From Streptomyces sp. S3(2020) (GTDB lineage Bacteria; Actinomycetota; Actinomycetes; Streptomycetales; Streptomycetaceae): 45,756 nt of DNA. The stretch spans positions 1 to 45,756 of the forward strand of contig NZ_JABERD010000070.1 of the NCBI RefSeq assembly GCF_013044505.1, in the 5' to 3' direction. The translations under genes and the position numbers were made by a program. Positions 34,208 through 41,257 of this stretch are shown here, piece after piece (within the stretch, counting starts at the first letter, position 1; every line of letters begins with the position of its first letter). The notes under the pieces are model-generated. The model worked only from the letters and a program-made list of their open reading frames with translations, did not search any database and was not told where the DNA came from.

Positions 34208-35122
34208 ATGGCGGTTGACGCTGCTCGATCGGAAGAGGGGTTCACGTCGGTGGGGGCTGCGCGGGTGATGCGCTCCGCGTGTCGGACTGCTGGGCTTGAT
34301 GACAGAGGCGCGGAGTTGATCCGGCTCGGGGAGAACGCGTTGTTCCGGCTGGCCTCGGCGCCGGTGATCGTGCGCGTGGCCCGCGGGGAAGAGTGGCTGC
34401 CGAAGGCGCGTACGGAGGTCGACGTTTCGCGATGGCTGGCGGAGGAAGGGTTTCCCGCAGCTCGGATCGTTGAGGATCTTGAGCAGCCGCTCTTGGTCGA
34501 TGGGCACCCAGTGACGTTCTGGCATCTGATCGTTGAGGGCGACCGCAAGGCCACCTATGGGGAGTTGGGTGGTGTCCTGCGGGATCTGCACTCCCTGACA
34601 CTGCCGGAGGGGCTCGAACTGCCGTCGTTCGAGCCCTTCGACAAGCAGGAACTGCGTATGGAGCGGGCCGTGATCCCGCAGGATGACAAGGTCTTCCTGC
34701 GGAAGCGGTGGCGGGAGCTGCAAGACAAGTACGCGGAGCTGCGGTTCGAGACGCCGAAGGGGCCCGTGCATGGGGATGCCCACGTGCAGAACCTCATGGT
34801 TGACGATCGCGGGCAAGTGATCCTGATCGACTTTGAGGCCTTCTGCTACGACCACCCTGAGTGGGACCTGATGGTCACGGCTGTGGAGCATCACAGTCTT
34901 GGGTGGCAGACCACCGAGCAGTACGCCGATTTCGTGGCCGCGTACGGGCGTGACCTGTATGACTGGCCTGGGTACGAGACGCTGCGGGGTATCCAGGAGT
35001 TCGGTATGACGACGTGGCTCATGCAGAACGTGCAGGAGGATACGGAGACTGCGGCGGAGTACCGCCGGCGCATCGCTGGTCTACGTAACGATCATGCGCC
35101 TCGGGACTGGCGGCCCTGGTAG
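34208..35122 (+). CDS. aminoglycoside phosphotransferase (APH)-fold kinase
   Basis: 304-aa member of the APH/choline-kinase superfamily. Catalytic loop VHGDAHVQNLMV (HGDxHxxN) and metal-binding VILIDFEAF (IDFE) are present. The N-lobe has an IVRVARG strand and EVDVSRWLAEEGFPA, giving the Lys/Glu region. These enzymes phosphorylate small hydroxylated compounds. The family includes true aminoglycoside resistance enzymes but mostly kinases of unknown substrate, so resistance cannot be claimed. It converges on the XRE regulator gene with 3 bp between stops. Confidence 0.85.
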   Translation: MAVDAARSEEGFTSVGAARVMRSACRTAGLDDRGAELIRLGENALFRLASAPVIVRVARGEEWLPKARTEVDVSRWLAEEGFPAARIVEDLEQPLLVDGHPVTFWHLIVEGDRKATYGELGGVLRDLHSLTLPEGLELPSFEPFDKQELRMERAVIPQDDKVFLRKRWRELQDKYAELRFETPKGPVHGDAHVQNLMVDDRGQVILIDFEAFCYDHPEWDLMVTAVEHHSLGWQTTEQYADFVAAYGRDLYDWPGYETLRGIQEFGMTTWLMQNVQEDTETAAEYRRRIAGLRNDHAPRDWRPW

Positions 35123-35125
35123 CTG

Positions 35126-36499
35126 CTACTCGTCGTCGTCCAGGCGGGCGAGGGCATCGCGTACCTGGTCGTTGAAGGCTGCCACGGTCGGGTTCGTCGC
35201 GTGGATGCTGACCTCGGCCTGGAAGTCGGTCACGTAGCGCTGGAAGCGTGTCGACTGGAGTGTGTCGCCGCCGTCCACGGCCAGGCTGGCTGTTGTGACG
35301 GCGGCTTCCAACTCGCCGTTGAGAAGCTGGCTTTGGGCGAGCACCATGCGGCAAAAGCCCAGGGTGCGGGCGTACTTCGGGTCGGTGGTGTCCACGGCGC
35401 GTTGGGCCTGCTCGACAGCTTCGCGGCGCATCCTGAGGTCGCGGAAGCAGTGGCAGAACTCGCCCATGAGCTCGGCGGGGTCGAAGTAGGCGAGCCATGC
35501 GGGGTCTTCGGCCGTGTCGGCGTGCTGGAAGTGGCGTTCTGCCTCGTTCATGGCGCGGCCTGCGGCGATGCGGTCGCCGGCGTTGGCCAGGGCGCGGGCT
35601 TCCATTGCCGAGTTGAGCGCCATGGCGCGCGGTGTGGCGCGGCCCTTGGCGCCCTCGACGGCGGCGCGGGCGAGCTGGATGGCCTGGGCGTGGTTGCCGA
35701 GGTAGTTGGCCTGGTGGCTGAGGTTGCCGAGGATGCGGGCGCCGAACATGCGGTCGTCGACAACCTGCGACAGGCGCAGCGTGGATGTCAGGTAGCGGTG
35801 GGCTAGCTGGTGGTTGCCGGTGTCGTACGCCGTCCATGCGAGCAACTGGGAGACCTCGGCGGCGGCGCCGAATAGCGCTGTGCCCACCTTCTCGCTGTAG
35901 CTCGCGTCCAGCAGTGGCAGGACTTCGTGGCGGAAGTAGTGGCGCAGTGCCTTGTGGCCGTGGCCTCCGCCGTACTTGAAGTCGAGTTGCATGAACATCC
36001 CGGCGGCGTCCTTGATCGCACGGACGTCGCGCATGCCTACGCGTTGATTGCTGGGTCTGTCAGCCTGGATGCCGTCAGGGCGCGCGATCATCCATGACAG
36101 CACTGCGGCGCTGAGATCGCCATCTGCGATGGCCAAGCGGTCGGGCGCTGGTGCGTCGGCGCTCTGGTCGGCAAGGCTCTCCAGCATGGACAGGACGTCG
36201 GGGACAGTGCCTGGGTAGCCGACGGGTTGGGATGCCGTCTGGTGTGTGTGGTCGAAGAAGCCGAGATCGCCGGGTGTGATTCGACGGCCCAGTTTGGCGC
36301 TCAGGGCGTCCGCCATGATTGCCGCTGTCTGGGGCTGGATGCCTGCGCCGTCTCGCCATCGCTGAACGGATACGTGAGTGGTTCCGAGGTTCACGCCGCG
36401 CTGGGCGGCGGTGTCTTTCATCCGTTTCGCGAGGCCCTTGTTGGAGACCTGCGCCTCGTCCATGACGGCGGCTAACTGCGCGTTCGGCTCTCGGCTCAT
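35126..36499 (-). CDS. XRE-type regulator with TPR-like C-terminal region
   Basis: 457 aa. An N-terminal helix-turn-helix (about 8-80: NKGLAKRMKDTAA, THVSVQRWRDG) is followed by a long Ala/Leu-rich helical region with tetratricopeptide-like repeats (about 150-440). This is a common Streptomyces regulator type found next to a HATPase gene. The ATG is preceded by GCAGGGGAGC. It is divergent from the ATP-binding gene, and the shared 209-bp region has a cluster of GTTCAC/GTGAAC sites, presumably its operators. Confidence 0.85.
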   Translation of the reverse strand: MSREPNAQLAAVMDEAQVSNKGLAKRMKDTAAQRGVNLGTTHVSVQRWRDGAGIQPQTAAIMADALSAKLGRRITPGDLGFFDHTHQTASQPVGYPGTVPDVLSMLESLADQSADAPAPDRLAIADGDLSAAVLSWMIARPDGIQADRPSNQRVGMRDVRAIKDAAGMFMQLDFKYGGGHGHKALRHYFRHEVLPLLDASYSEKVGTALFGAAAEVSQLLAWTAYDTGNHQLAHRYLTSTLRLSQVVDDRMFGARILGNLSHQANYLGNHAQAIQLARAAVEGAKGRATPRAMALNSAMEARALANAGDRIAAGRAMNEAERHFQHADTAEDPAWLAYFDPAELMGEFCHCFRDLRMRREAVEQAQRAVDTTDPKYARTLGFCRMVLAQSQLLNGELEAAVTTASLAVDGGDTLQSTRFQRYVTDFQAEVSIHATNPTVAAFNDQVRDALARLDDDE

Positions 36500-36531
36500 G
36501 CTCCCCTGCCAACCCGAGAATGACGGCGAGT

Positions 36532-36654
36532 GTTCATCCTGTCACAGCAGTTTCGCCCAAGGGGGTTCATTGGTGAACCCCCTTCGCCTTTGCCGGTGTT
36601 CACGTGAACCCACCGGTGAACACTCCCGGCTGAACCCCTCGCGCCGTTCACTGG
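36532..36654. promoter_or_regulatory. GTTCAC/GTGAAC operator cluster
   Basis: Between the divergent XRE and ATPase genes: GTTCAT at 36532, the palindrome GGGGGTTCA-TTGG-TGAACCCCC at 36561-36582, the perfect 12-bp palindrome GTTCACGTGAAC at 36598-36609, GGTGAACAC at 36615-36623, TGAACCCC at 36631-36638 and GTTCACTGG at 36646-36654. Spacing allows cooperative binding of a dimeric regulator covering both promoters. Confidence 0.7.
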
Positions 36655-36708
36655 TCCGCACAGGTCGACGGGCTACACAGAGCCCTACAGCGCGCGGGAG
36701 GGAACGCG

Positions 36709-37263
36709 GTGGAAGTGCAGTACAGCAAACACACGGCGAACGTCTCGGCGACGGGCGCTCCGCACCGTTCGGTGCATGACCCGGCCAATGGACACTTCCG
36801 GGCGCTGACGCTCTTCGCTGAATCGCCGGACTGTGCCAAGGCTGCTCGGGACATGGTCGGCTCGTACCTCCGCACCTGGGAGCTGGGGCACGCTGGCGAT
36901 GCCGCGCAGCTCGTCGTGTCGGAGCTGATCGGCAACGTCGTGCATCACGCGGTGCCGGACGACTGCCTTGCGCGCCCCGGTGCCGGACGGCGCATCGACG
37001 TGGCTTTGATGACCTGGCCCGAGGTGCTCGTCATCGGGGTGTCGGATGAGGACTCGACTCCTCCTGAGCTTGCGCCGGGGGAGTTCGTCTCGCCTGAGCT
37101 TGCGGGCGACTTCTCCGAGGCGCTTTTGCCGGACCGGGGGCGCGGGCTGTTGATCATTCAGCGGCTGGCCGATGCGGTGTGGTGGTCGCCGGGGACCAAC
37201 GGCGGCAAGACGGTGTGGTGCCGTCTGGATCTCGACCGGCTGTGGGCTGAGTACTCGGCCTGA
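36709..37263 (+). CDS. HATPase_c ATP-binding protein (anti-sigma-factor-like)
   Basis: 184-aa single-domain GHKL ATPase like the anti-sigma regulatory kinases. The N-box is ELIGNVVHHAV, the ATP-lid Asp is in VIGVSDED, and the G-box is DRGRGLLIIQRLAD. GTG at 36709 with GGGAGGGA upstream. In Streptomyces such proteins pair with XRE regulators of the type encoded divergently here. Their partners (sigma or anti-sigma-antagonists) are mostly unknown. It may tie the element to host developmental state. Confidence 0.85.
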   Translation: MEVQYSKHTANVSATGAPHRSVHDPANGHFRALTLFAESPDCAKAARDMVGSYLRTWELGHAGDAAQLVVSELIGNVVHHAVPDDCLARPGAGRRIDVALMTWPEVLVIGVSDEDSTPPELAPGEFVSPELAGDFSEALLPDRGRGLLIIQRLADAVWWSPGTNGGKTVWCRLDLDRLWAEYSA

Positions 37264-37582
37264 AAGACGCCGGGTCGTTGTTCGCGATCCCTGGGTGTAC
37301 GCGCGAACAGCGGCTCGGTCATGGTCGGAGGCTGACCTCTCCGGCCAGAGGCGTGGCTCCTCCGCTCCCCGGGGGATCTTGGTCCCTTGTTCGAGGGGCC
37401 ACGCCTCACAACCCAATACCGAGACCGGGCCACCCCATCAGCCCTGGAAAGCGAAGGGTGGCCCGGCTGGGAACGCGGCGGTTCCCGGTGCCTGATGGTA
37501 CCGGGGCCGTCGCGCTGCGTTCTGGCCTTGGTCCAAAGAGAGTTGACGATCCGTTACCTAGATCAGGGCAGAGGTGGGCAAG
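37264..37582. other. intergenic region with two large stem-loops
   Basis: No gene supported. It contains the 10-bp stem GAGGCGTGGC/GCCACGCCTC (37348-37357 with 37398-37407) and the terminator listed next. TTGACG near 37541 is a possible -35. Confidence 0.5.
37425..37466. terminator. 11-bp stem terminator after ATPase gene
   Basis: CCGGGCCACCC (37425-37435) pairs perfectly with GGGTGGCCCGG (37456-37466) around a 20-nt loop. Confidence 0.6.
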
Positions 37583-37879
37583 GTGACTGGCTCCGGTGAG
37601 GACTGGCTGAATGACGATCTCGATGTCGCGGGATCGGACACCGGGCTGTGGGTTTCCGGTGTCGACTACATCGCCGGGTGGCGTGAGGCGCGCGAGACGG
37701 CCGACCGGCTCAACCGGGCGCTGTTGGGCGCGGGCTTCGAGCTGTCCGACGTACGGGCCGTTGCCTCGACCCGGGAGGACGGGCGCGGGGTCGTTCGGCT
37801 GGCGGGCTGGGTCGGTGCGGTGCATCGGCTCGCCGCGCTCCTAGAGACCTCCGCTGAGCGCGGCGGTGGTTCAGCGTGA
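37583..37879 (+). CDS. small conserved hypothetical protein
   Basis: 98 aa, mixed alpha/beta, with a REARETADRLNRALLGAGFE helix and a RGVVRLAGWVGAVHRLAALLE segment. GTG at 37583 is preceded by GAGGTGG at good spacing. An upstream GTG at 37574 would add three residues. This size and pattern occur in element-borne Streptomyces proteins of unknown function. It is followed by the large palindrome, suggesting a separate transcription unit. Confidence 0.6.
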   Translation: MTGSGEDWLNDDLDVAGSDTGLWVSGVDYIAGWREARETADRLNRALLGAGFELSDVRAVASTREDGRGVVRLAGWVGAVHRLAALLETSAERGGGSA

Positions 37880-37947
37880 GGGGTTTTTCTGCTGGTGAGC
37901 GGTGCGCGTGGGCACGTCGCCGGCCGCAGAGACTTTGGGCGGGAGCT

Positions 37948-38059
37948 GCCATGGGGCGAGTGAACAGGGGGCCTTACGCTCGCCAGCGGATCGGGCAGTC
38001 CTTGGAGCTGCCCGCAAGAGCCCGATCGGCCCCCTGTTCTTCGAGGCTCGCCCCATGGC
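37948..38059. repeat. 112-nt three-tier palindrome, candidate origin/transfer locus
   Basis: Three perfect nested arms: GCCATGGGGCGAG with CTCGCCCCATGGC (37948-37960 and 38047-38059), GAACAGGGGGCC with GGCCCCCTGTTC (37962-37973 and 38028-38039), GATCGGGC with GCCCGATC (37989-37996 and 38020-38027). GGGCAG (37993-37998) can instead pair with CTGCCC (38008-38013), giving an alternative fold. No coding capacity is evident. Position between cargo and the KorSA-like gene, far larger than a terminator, suggests a single-strand initiation/strong incompatibility-like site, double-strand origin or clt/oriT. The specific role is an inference. Confidence 0.6.
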
Positions 38060-38198
38060 GGCTGCCTAAAGTCTCGGAGGCCGTCGCCCCCCAGCCCCGT
38101 GGGCCCCTGCCTGCGACGGCTGGTCGGCGCCTCGACTTCCTGGTCGTGCTGCGGGCGGGGGCGTCGGGCGTCCGGACGGGACCGGCGTCTACGCCGCA

Positions 38199-38244
38199 CG
38201 CCCGGCCGGGGCGGCCGGGCGACCCGGCGCGCCGCAGGCGCGCC
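38199..38244. terminator. tandem hairpins, terminator of GntR gene
   Basis: CGCCCGGCC (38199-38207) with GGCCGGGCG (38213-38221), then GGCGCGCC (38226-38233) repeated at 38237-38244 and self-complementary, with GCA between. They lie 43 nt past the minus-strand GntR stop. Confidence 0.65.
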
Positions 38245-38286
38245 CTTGAGGAAGTGAAGGCTGTTTCGACCGATTGCCGCCTGCGA

Positions 38287-39066
38287 TCATGCCGTACGGC
38301 GTCGGCTGGGTTCCTTGTCGGCGGTGATCCGGTAGGTGAGTTCGGCGCGGCCTGCTCCGATGCGGAGTTCTTCGAGGATCAGGGCATCGTCGTCGGTGCC
38401 GCAGGTGACGCGGGAGACGTGCAGGACCGGGGTCGCGTCGGGCAGGCGCAGGGCAGTGCGCTCGTCGGGCAGCGGCATGCGGGCCTGTACCGCCTCGGAC
38501 CACCACAGCGTGTGCCCGGCCTTCGTCAGCATCGCGTACACCGTCGCCGGTTCGGCGTCCGGTGCTTCGGCGAGACCGGGTACGGCTTCGGCCGTGGCGA
38601 AGGGGATCAGCGTGCGGTGCATCGCGCGCGCTCCGGTGGCCGGGTCGACGAGCAGCCGGTCACAGCCGAACAGTGGATCTTCCACCTTGAGCTCCAGCTC
38701 GTGGGCCGTGGCTTCGGTGGCGTGGGTGCGGTAGGTGCTCGGCTCCTCGGTCTGCTGCCAGGCGGCTACGCCGTACAGCACGAAGTGCCCGGCCGGCGTC
38801 TTGCCCACGTAGCGGGAGATCCCGGCGACAGGTCCGCTGTCGGAGCGCACGAAGCTGCCCTTGCCGTGGCGGACGTCGATGAGCCCTTCGGCGCGCAGGG
38901 CGGCGACGGCGTTGCGGACGGTCGGGCGCGAGACCTGGTAGCGGGCCATGAGCTGCGCTTCCGAGGGGAGCGGGGCGCCGGGCTCGTACTCGCCGGACAG
39001 GATCGCTTCTCGGATCGCTGCGGCGACCTGTTGGTAGAGGGCTCCGGGGCGCTGGATCTCTGACAT
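38287..39066 (-). CDS. GntR/HutC-family repressor, KorSA-like
   Basis: 259 aa. The winged helix-turn-helix is at 1-72 (ALYQQVAAAIREAILSGEYE, PSEAQLMARYQVSRPTVRNA). The UTRA effector domain is at about 90-245. Such repressors (KorSA in pSAM2) silence the transfer and replication genes of AICEs. The ATG at 39066 is chosen because the HTH begins right after it and CCGGAG lies upstream. The frame extends to 39180 without a plausible start. It is divergent from the transfer operon, with a perfect palindrome between. Confidence 0.88.
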   Translation of the reverse strand: MSEIQRPGALYQQVAAAIREAILSGEYEPGAPLPSEAQLMARYQVSRPTVRNAVAALRAEGLIDVRHGKGSFVRSDSGPVAGISRYVGKTPAGHFVLYGVAAWQQTEEPSTYRTHATEATAHELELKVEDPLFGCDRLLVDPATGARAMHRTLIPFATAEAVPGLAEAPDAEPATVYAMLTKAGHTLWWSEAVQARMPLPDERTALRLPDATPVLHVSRVTCGTDDDALILEELRIGAGRAELTYRITADKEPSRRRTA

Positions 39067-39184
39067 CTCGGCATCTCCGGGTTGAGGTCGTAGGCACGTC
39101 GCACGCGCGACATCACTCGTCAGCATAAGTAGTTGCACGGGCGCCGTACAGGACTCCATAGTCATAACTCGTAAGGACAAGTGA

Positions 39185-39202
39185 CGTCAGCACCTGCTGA
39201 CG
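39185..39202. promoter_or_regulatory. candidate KorSA-type operator
   Basis: CGTCAGCA-CC-TGCTGACG has perfect 8-bp arms, 29 bp upstream of the transfer operon start. A half-site CGTCAGCA recurs at 39118-39125 beside the repressor gene's own promoter, as expected for an autoregulating repressor. Confidence 0.65.
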
Positions 39203-39230
39203 CTCCGATCGGCCAAGGAGGCCAACAGCA

Positions 39231-39578
39231 ATGCAGTCCATTCCCGTGGACGCGACGCGGCTCGGCGTACTGCGATGCGCCATCGCGCCCGAAGCCAAGA
39301 TCACCAACTCCGAGACACAGGAGGTGAAGAGGGACCGGGAAGGCAACCCGGTCTACACCGTCGCCGTCACCGTGCGGCAGGACGGGCGGAGGATCTCCGT
39401 CATCGAGATCGCCGTCAGCGGTGCCCCGAAGGGCATCGAAGAAGGGCAGATCGTCAAGGTCACCGGGCTGACCGCGTTCGCCTGGTCGATGGGCGACCGG
39501 CACGGAATCAGCTTCCGGGCCGACGCAATCACCCCGGTGCATGGCGGCCCGGCGCACGCCAAGGGCGGTGAGGCGTGA
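39231..39578 (+). CDS. AICE conserved protein, first gene of transfer operon
   Basis: 115 aa with strong strand-turn-strand character (NPVYTVAVTVRQDGRRISVIE, GQIVKVTGL), likely an OB-fold-like or other small beta protein. It has an excellent ribosome site AAGGAGG nine nt before the ATG. In AICEs a protein of this size and position precedes the TraB-like gene, and no activity is established. It ends in a TGATG overlap with the translocase gene. Confidence 0.75.
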   Translation: MQSIPVDATRLGVLRCAIAPEAKITNSETQEVKRDREGNPVYTVAVTVRQDGRRISVIEIAVSGAPKGIEEGQIVKVTGLTAFAWSMGDRHGISFRADAITPVHGGPAHAKGGEA

Positions 39579-40879
39579 TGGGAGCGATCCTGCTCGCGCT
39601 CGCGCTTGCCGCATTGGCCTGGGTGCTCGTCGCCGGCGACCTGCTGCGCCGTCATCGTCCGGCCTGGCACTGGTACCTCGTCGGCTACCCGGTCACCGCT
39701 TGCCGGGTGATGTTCACCTGGCGGCGGGTCGCCATGCTCAACGACCTGGTGGTGTCCCATCGTCCGCCGCGCGGGCTGCTCGGGGACCTGGTCGTCAAGG
39801 GTGATCCGCTGCGGCCGGTGGCTCCGCGGATCTCGTTCCCTCGCGCTACCTGCCTCGGGCTTACCGTGCTGGTGCGGCTGCACGCGGGGCAGACTCCGGC
39901 GACGTACATGAAGGCGGCTGACGCGCTGGTGCACGCGTGGAAGGTCCACGCCGTCCGTGTCACCTCCCCGGAACGCGGGCTCGTGCTGCTGACCGCGACG
40001 GCCACCGATCCGCTGGAGCGACCCGGCTTAGCCACGGCTCCGGCCGAACTCCTCGCAGCGCTGATCGGCGTCCTGGAAAGCGGCGGCGCCTGGGTCATGA
40101 ATCTGCGGCTCGTGCCGCACTGGCTGATCGTCGGAGCCACGCGTTCGGGCAAGTCGACCCTGCTGGCACGGCTGATCACCCAACTCGCCCAACAGCCTGT
40201 CGCCCTGGTGGGCATCGACTGCAAGGGCGGGATGGAACTGGGCCTGTTCGCCGGGCGACTGAGCGCACTGGCCACCTGCCGCAGAGAGGCAGTCGCCGTA
40301 CTCTCCGCGCTCGTCGTCGACATGCAGGACCGAATGAGCGCGTGCCGGTCCGCCGGCGTCCGCTCGATCTGGGAGCTGCCCGACAAGCTGCGGCCGGTGC
40401 CGGTCGTCGTGCTCGTCGACGAGATCGCGGAACTGTACCTGTCGGACGGTACCCGCGAGAGCAAGGCAGAAGCGGAGCAGTGCTCCACGCTCCTGTTGCG
40501 GCTCGCACAGCTCGGTGCCGCGCTCGGTCTGCACCTGGTCGTCGCCGGACAACGCGTCGGCTCCGACCTCGGACCCGGCGTCACTGCCCTGCGCGCCCAA
40601 CTCAGCGGACGGATCTGCCACCGCGTCAACGACCCCGGCACGGCCGAGATGGCCTTGGGTGACCTCAACAAGGACGCCGTGGCCGTGGCCCAGTCGATCA
40701 CTGCGGAGGAACGCGGCGTCGCCGTCTGCACCGGCCCGGACGGCGGCTGGAGCCGCGCACGCTCCCACCTCACACCCACCGAAGAAGCCGTATCGACGGC
40801 CCGGAAGCACTCCGCCATGACCCCGGAACTGCCCCTCGTCGGTCGCGCGCTCGTGGCGCTGGAAGGAGACGACAAGTGA
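39578..40879 (+). CDS. FtsK/SpoIIIE-domain DNA translocase (TraB/TraSA-like)
   Basis: 433 aa. Two N-terminal membrane helices (about 2-20 and 31-46) are followed by an FtsK ATPase domain with Walker A GATRSGKST at 186-194 and Walker B VVVLVDE at about 276-282. A helical C-terminus follows. In Streptomyces this single hexameric pump moves double-stranded DNA between mycelia and is sufficient for conjugation. The ATG at 39578 overlaps the preceding stop (TGATG). The GTG at 39575 is the alternative. It overlaps the next gene by 4 nt. Confidence 0.9.
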   Translation: MGAILLALALAALAWVLVAGDLLRRHRPAWHWYLVGYPVTACRVMFTWRRVAMLNDLVVSHRPPRGLLGDLVVKGDPLRPVAPRISFPRATCLGLTVLVRLHAGQTPATYMKAADALVHAWKVHAVRVTSPERGLVLLTATATDPLERPGLATAPAELLAALIGVLESGGAWVMNLRLVPHWLIVGATRSGKSTLLARLITQLAQQPVALVGIDCKGGMELGLFAGRLSALATCRREAVAVLSALVVDMQDRMSACRSAGVRSIWELPDKLRPVPVVVLVDEIAELYLSDGTRESKAEAEQCSTLLLRLAQLGAALGLHLVVAGQRVGSDLGPGVTALRAQLSGRICHRVNDPGTAEMALGDLNKDAVAVAQSITAEERGVAVCTGPDGGWSRARSHLTPTEEAVSTARKHSAMTPELPLVGRALVALEGDDK

Positions 40880-41073
40880 TCAGCGCAGGTACCGCCGTCT
40901 CGCTCGTCGTGGTCTTCGGGATCATCACCTTCCTCCTCGTCCGTTCCCGCGACGTGCGGGCCTGGGAGGCAATCTGCATCGCCCTCTTCGGGATGTACCT
41001 CGGCCAGACCCCGGTCAGCCTCACGATCAACGGCTTCATGACCTGGGTGTTCAGCGGCTTCGCCCACTTCTGA
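40876..41073 (+). CDS. small Spd-like membrane protein
   Basis: 65 aa, GTG start overlapping the translocase stop (GTGA). Two hydrophobic helices (about 6-22 and 30-48) are joined by an RSRD loop, with an aromatic C-terminus. The position right after the TraB-like gene is that of spread (spd) genes, which help plasmid movement along septate hyphae. It resembles in size and layout the chromosomal protein at 4900-5094. Confidence 0.75.
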   Translation: MISAGTAVSLVVVFGIITFLLVRSRDVRAWEAICIALFGMYLGQTPVSLTINGFMTWVFSGFAHF

Positions 41074-41098
41074 CCAAAACCAGGAAGGACGCACACAC

Positions 41099-41212
41099 AT
41101 GCCCATGCATCGCGTGAGGTGCACCTACTGCAAGGGCGACGGGGCCCGCAAGACCTGGACCGGACGACTGCGGCGCTGCCGCGTCTGCCGGGGCACCGGA
41201 ACCATCCGCTGA
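41099..41212 (+). CDS. 37-aa zinc-binding mini-protein
   Basis: ATG at 41099 with AGGAAGG ten nt upstream, stop at 41210-41212. Two CxxCxGxG units, CTYCKGDG and CRVCRGTG, separated by a short basic stretch, would bind one zinc as in the DnaJ/zinc-ribbon central repeats. It lies between the Spd-like and Rep genes, where AICEs often carry tiny proteins. Role unknown; DNA or Rep binding is a guess. Confidence 0.7.
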   Translation: MPMHRVRCTYCKGDGARKTWTGRLRRCRVCRGTGTIR

Positions 41213-41257
41213 ACCCACGCCCCACCCCACCACCGCACACGAAAGGGAGCGATCCCC

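Noticed and set aside
37876..39063. 395-codon plus-strand frame across the palindrome and opposite the GntR gene
   Set aside because: Antisense to a clear GntR/UTRA repressor, and its first third is the noncoding palindrome.
41119..41257. GTG at 41119 as the Rep start
   Set aside because: It lies inside the 37-aa zinc-protein gene, has no ribosome site, and the residues up to about 41290 are Pro/His/Arg-rich out-of-frame sequence.
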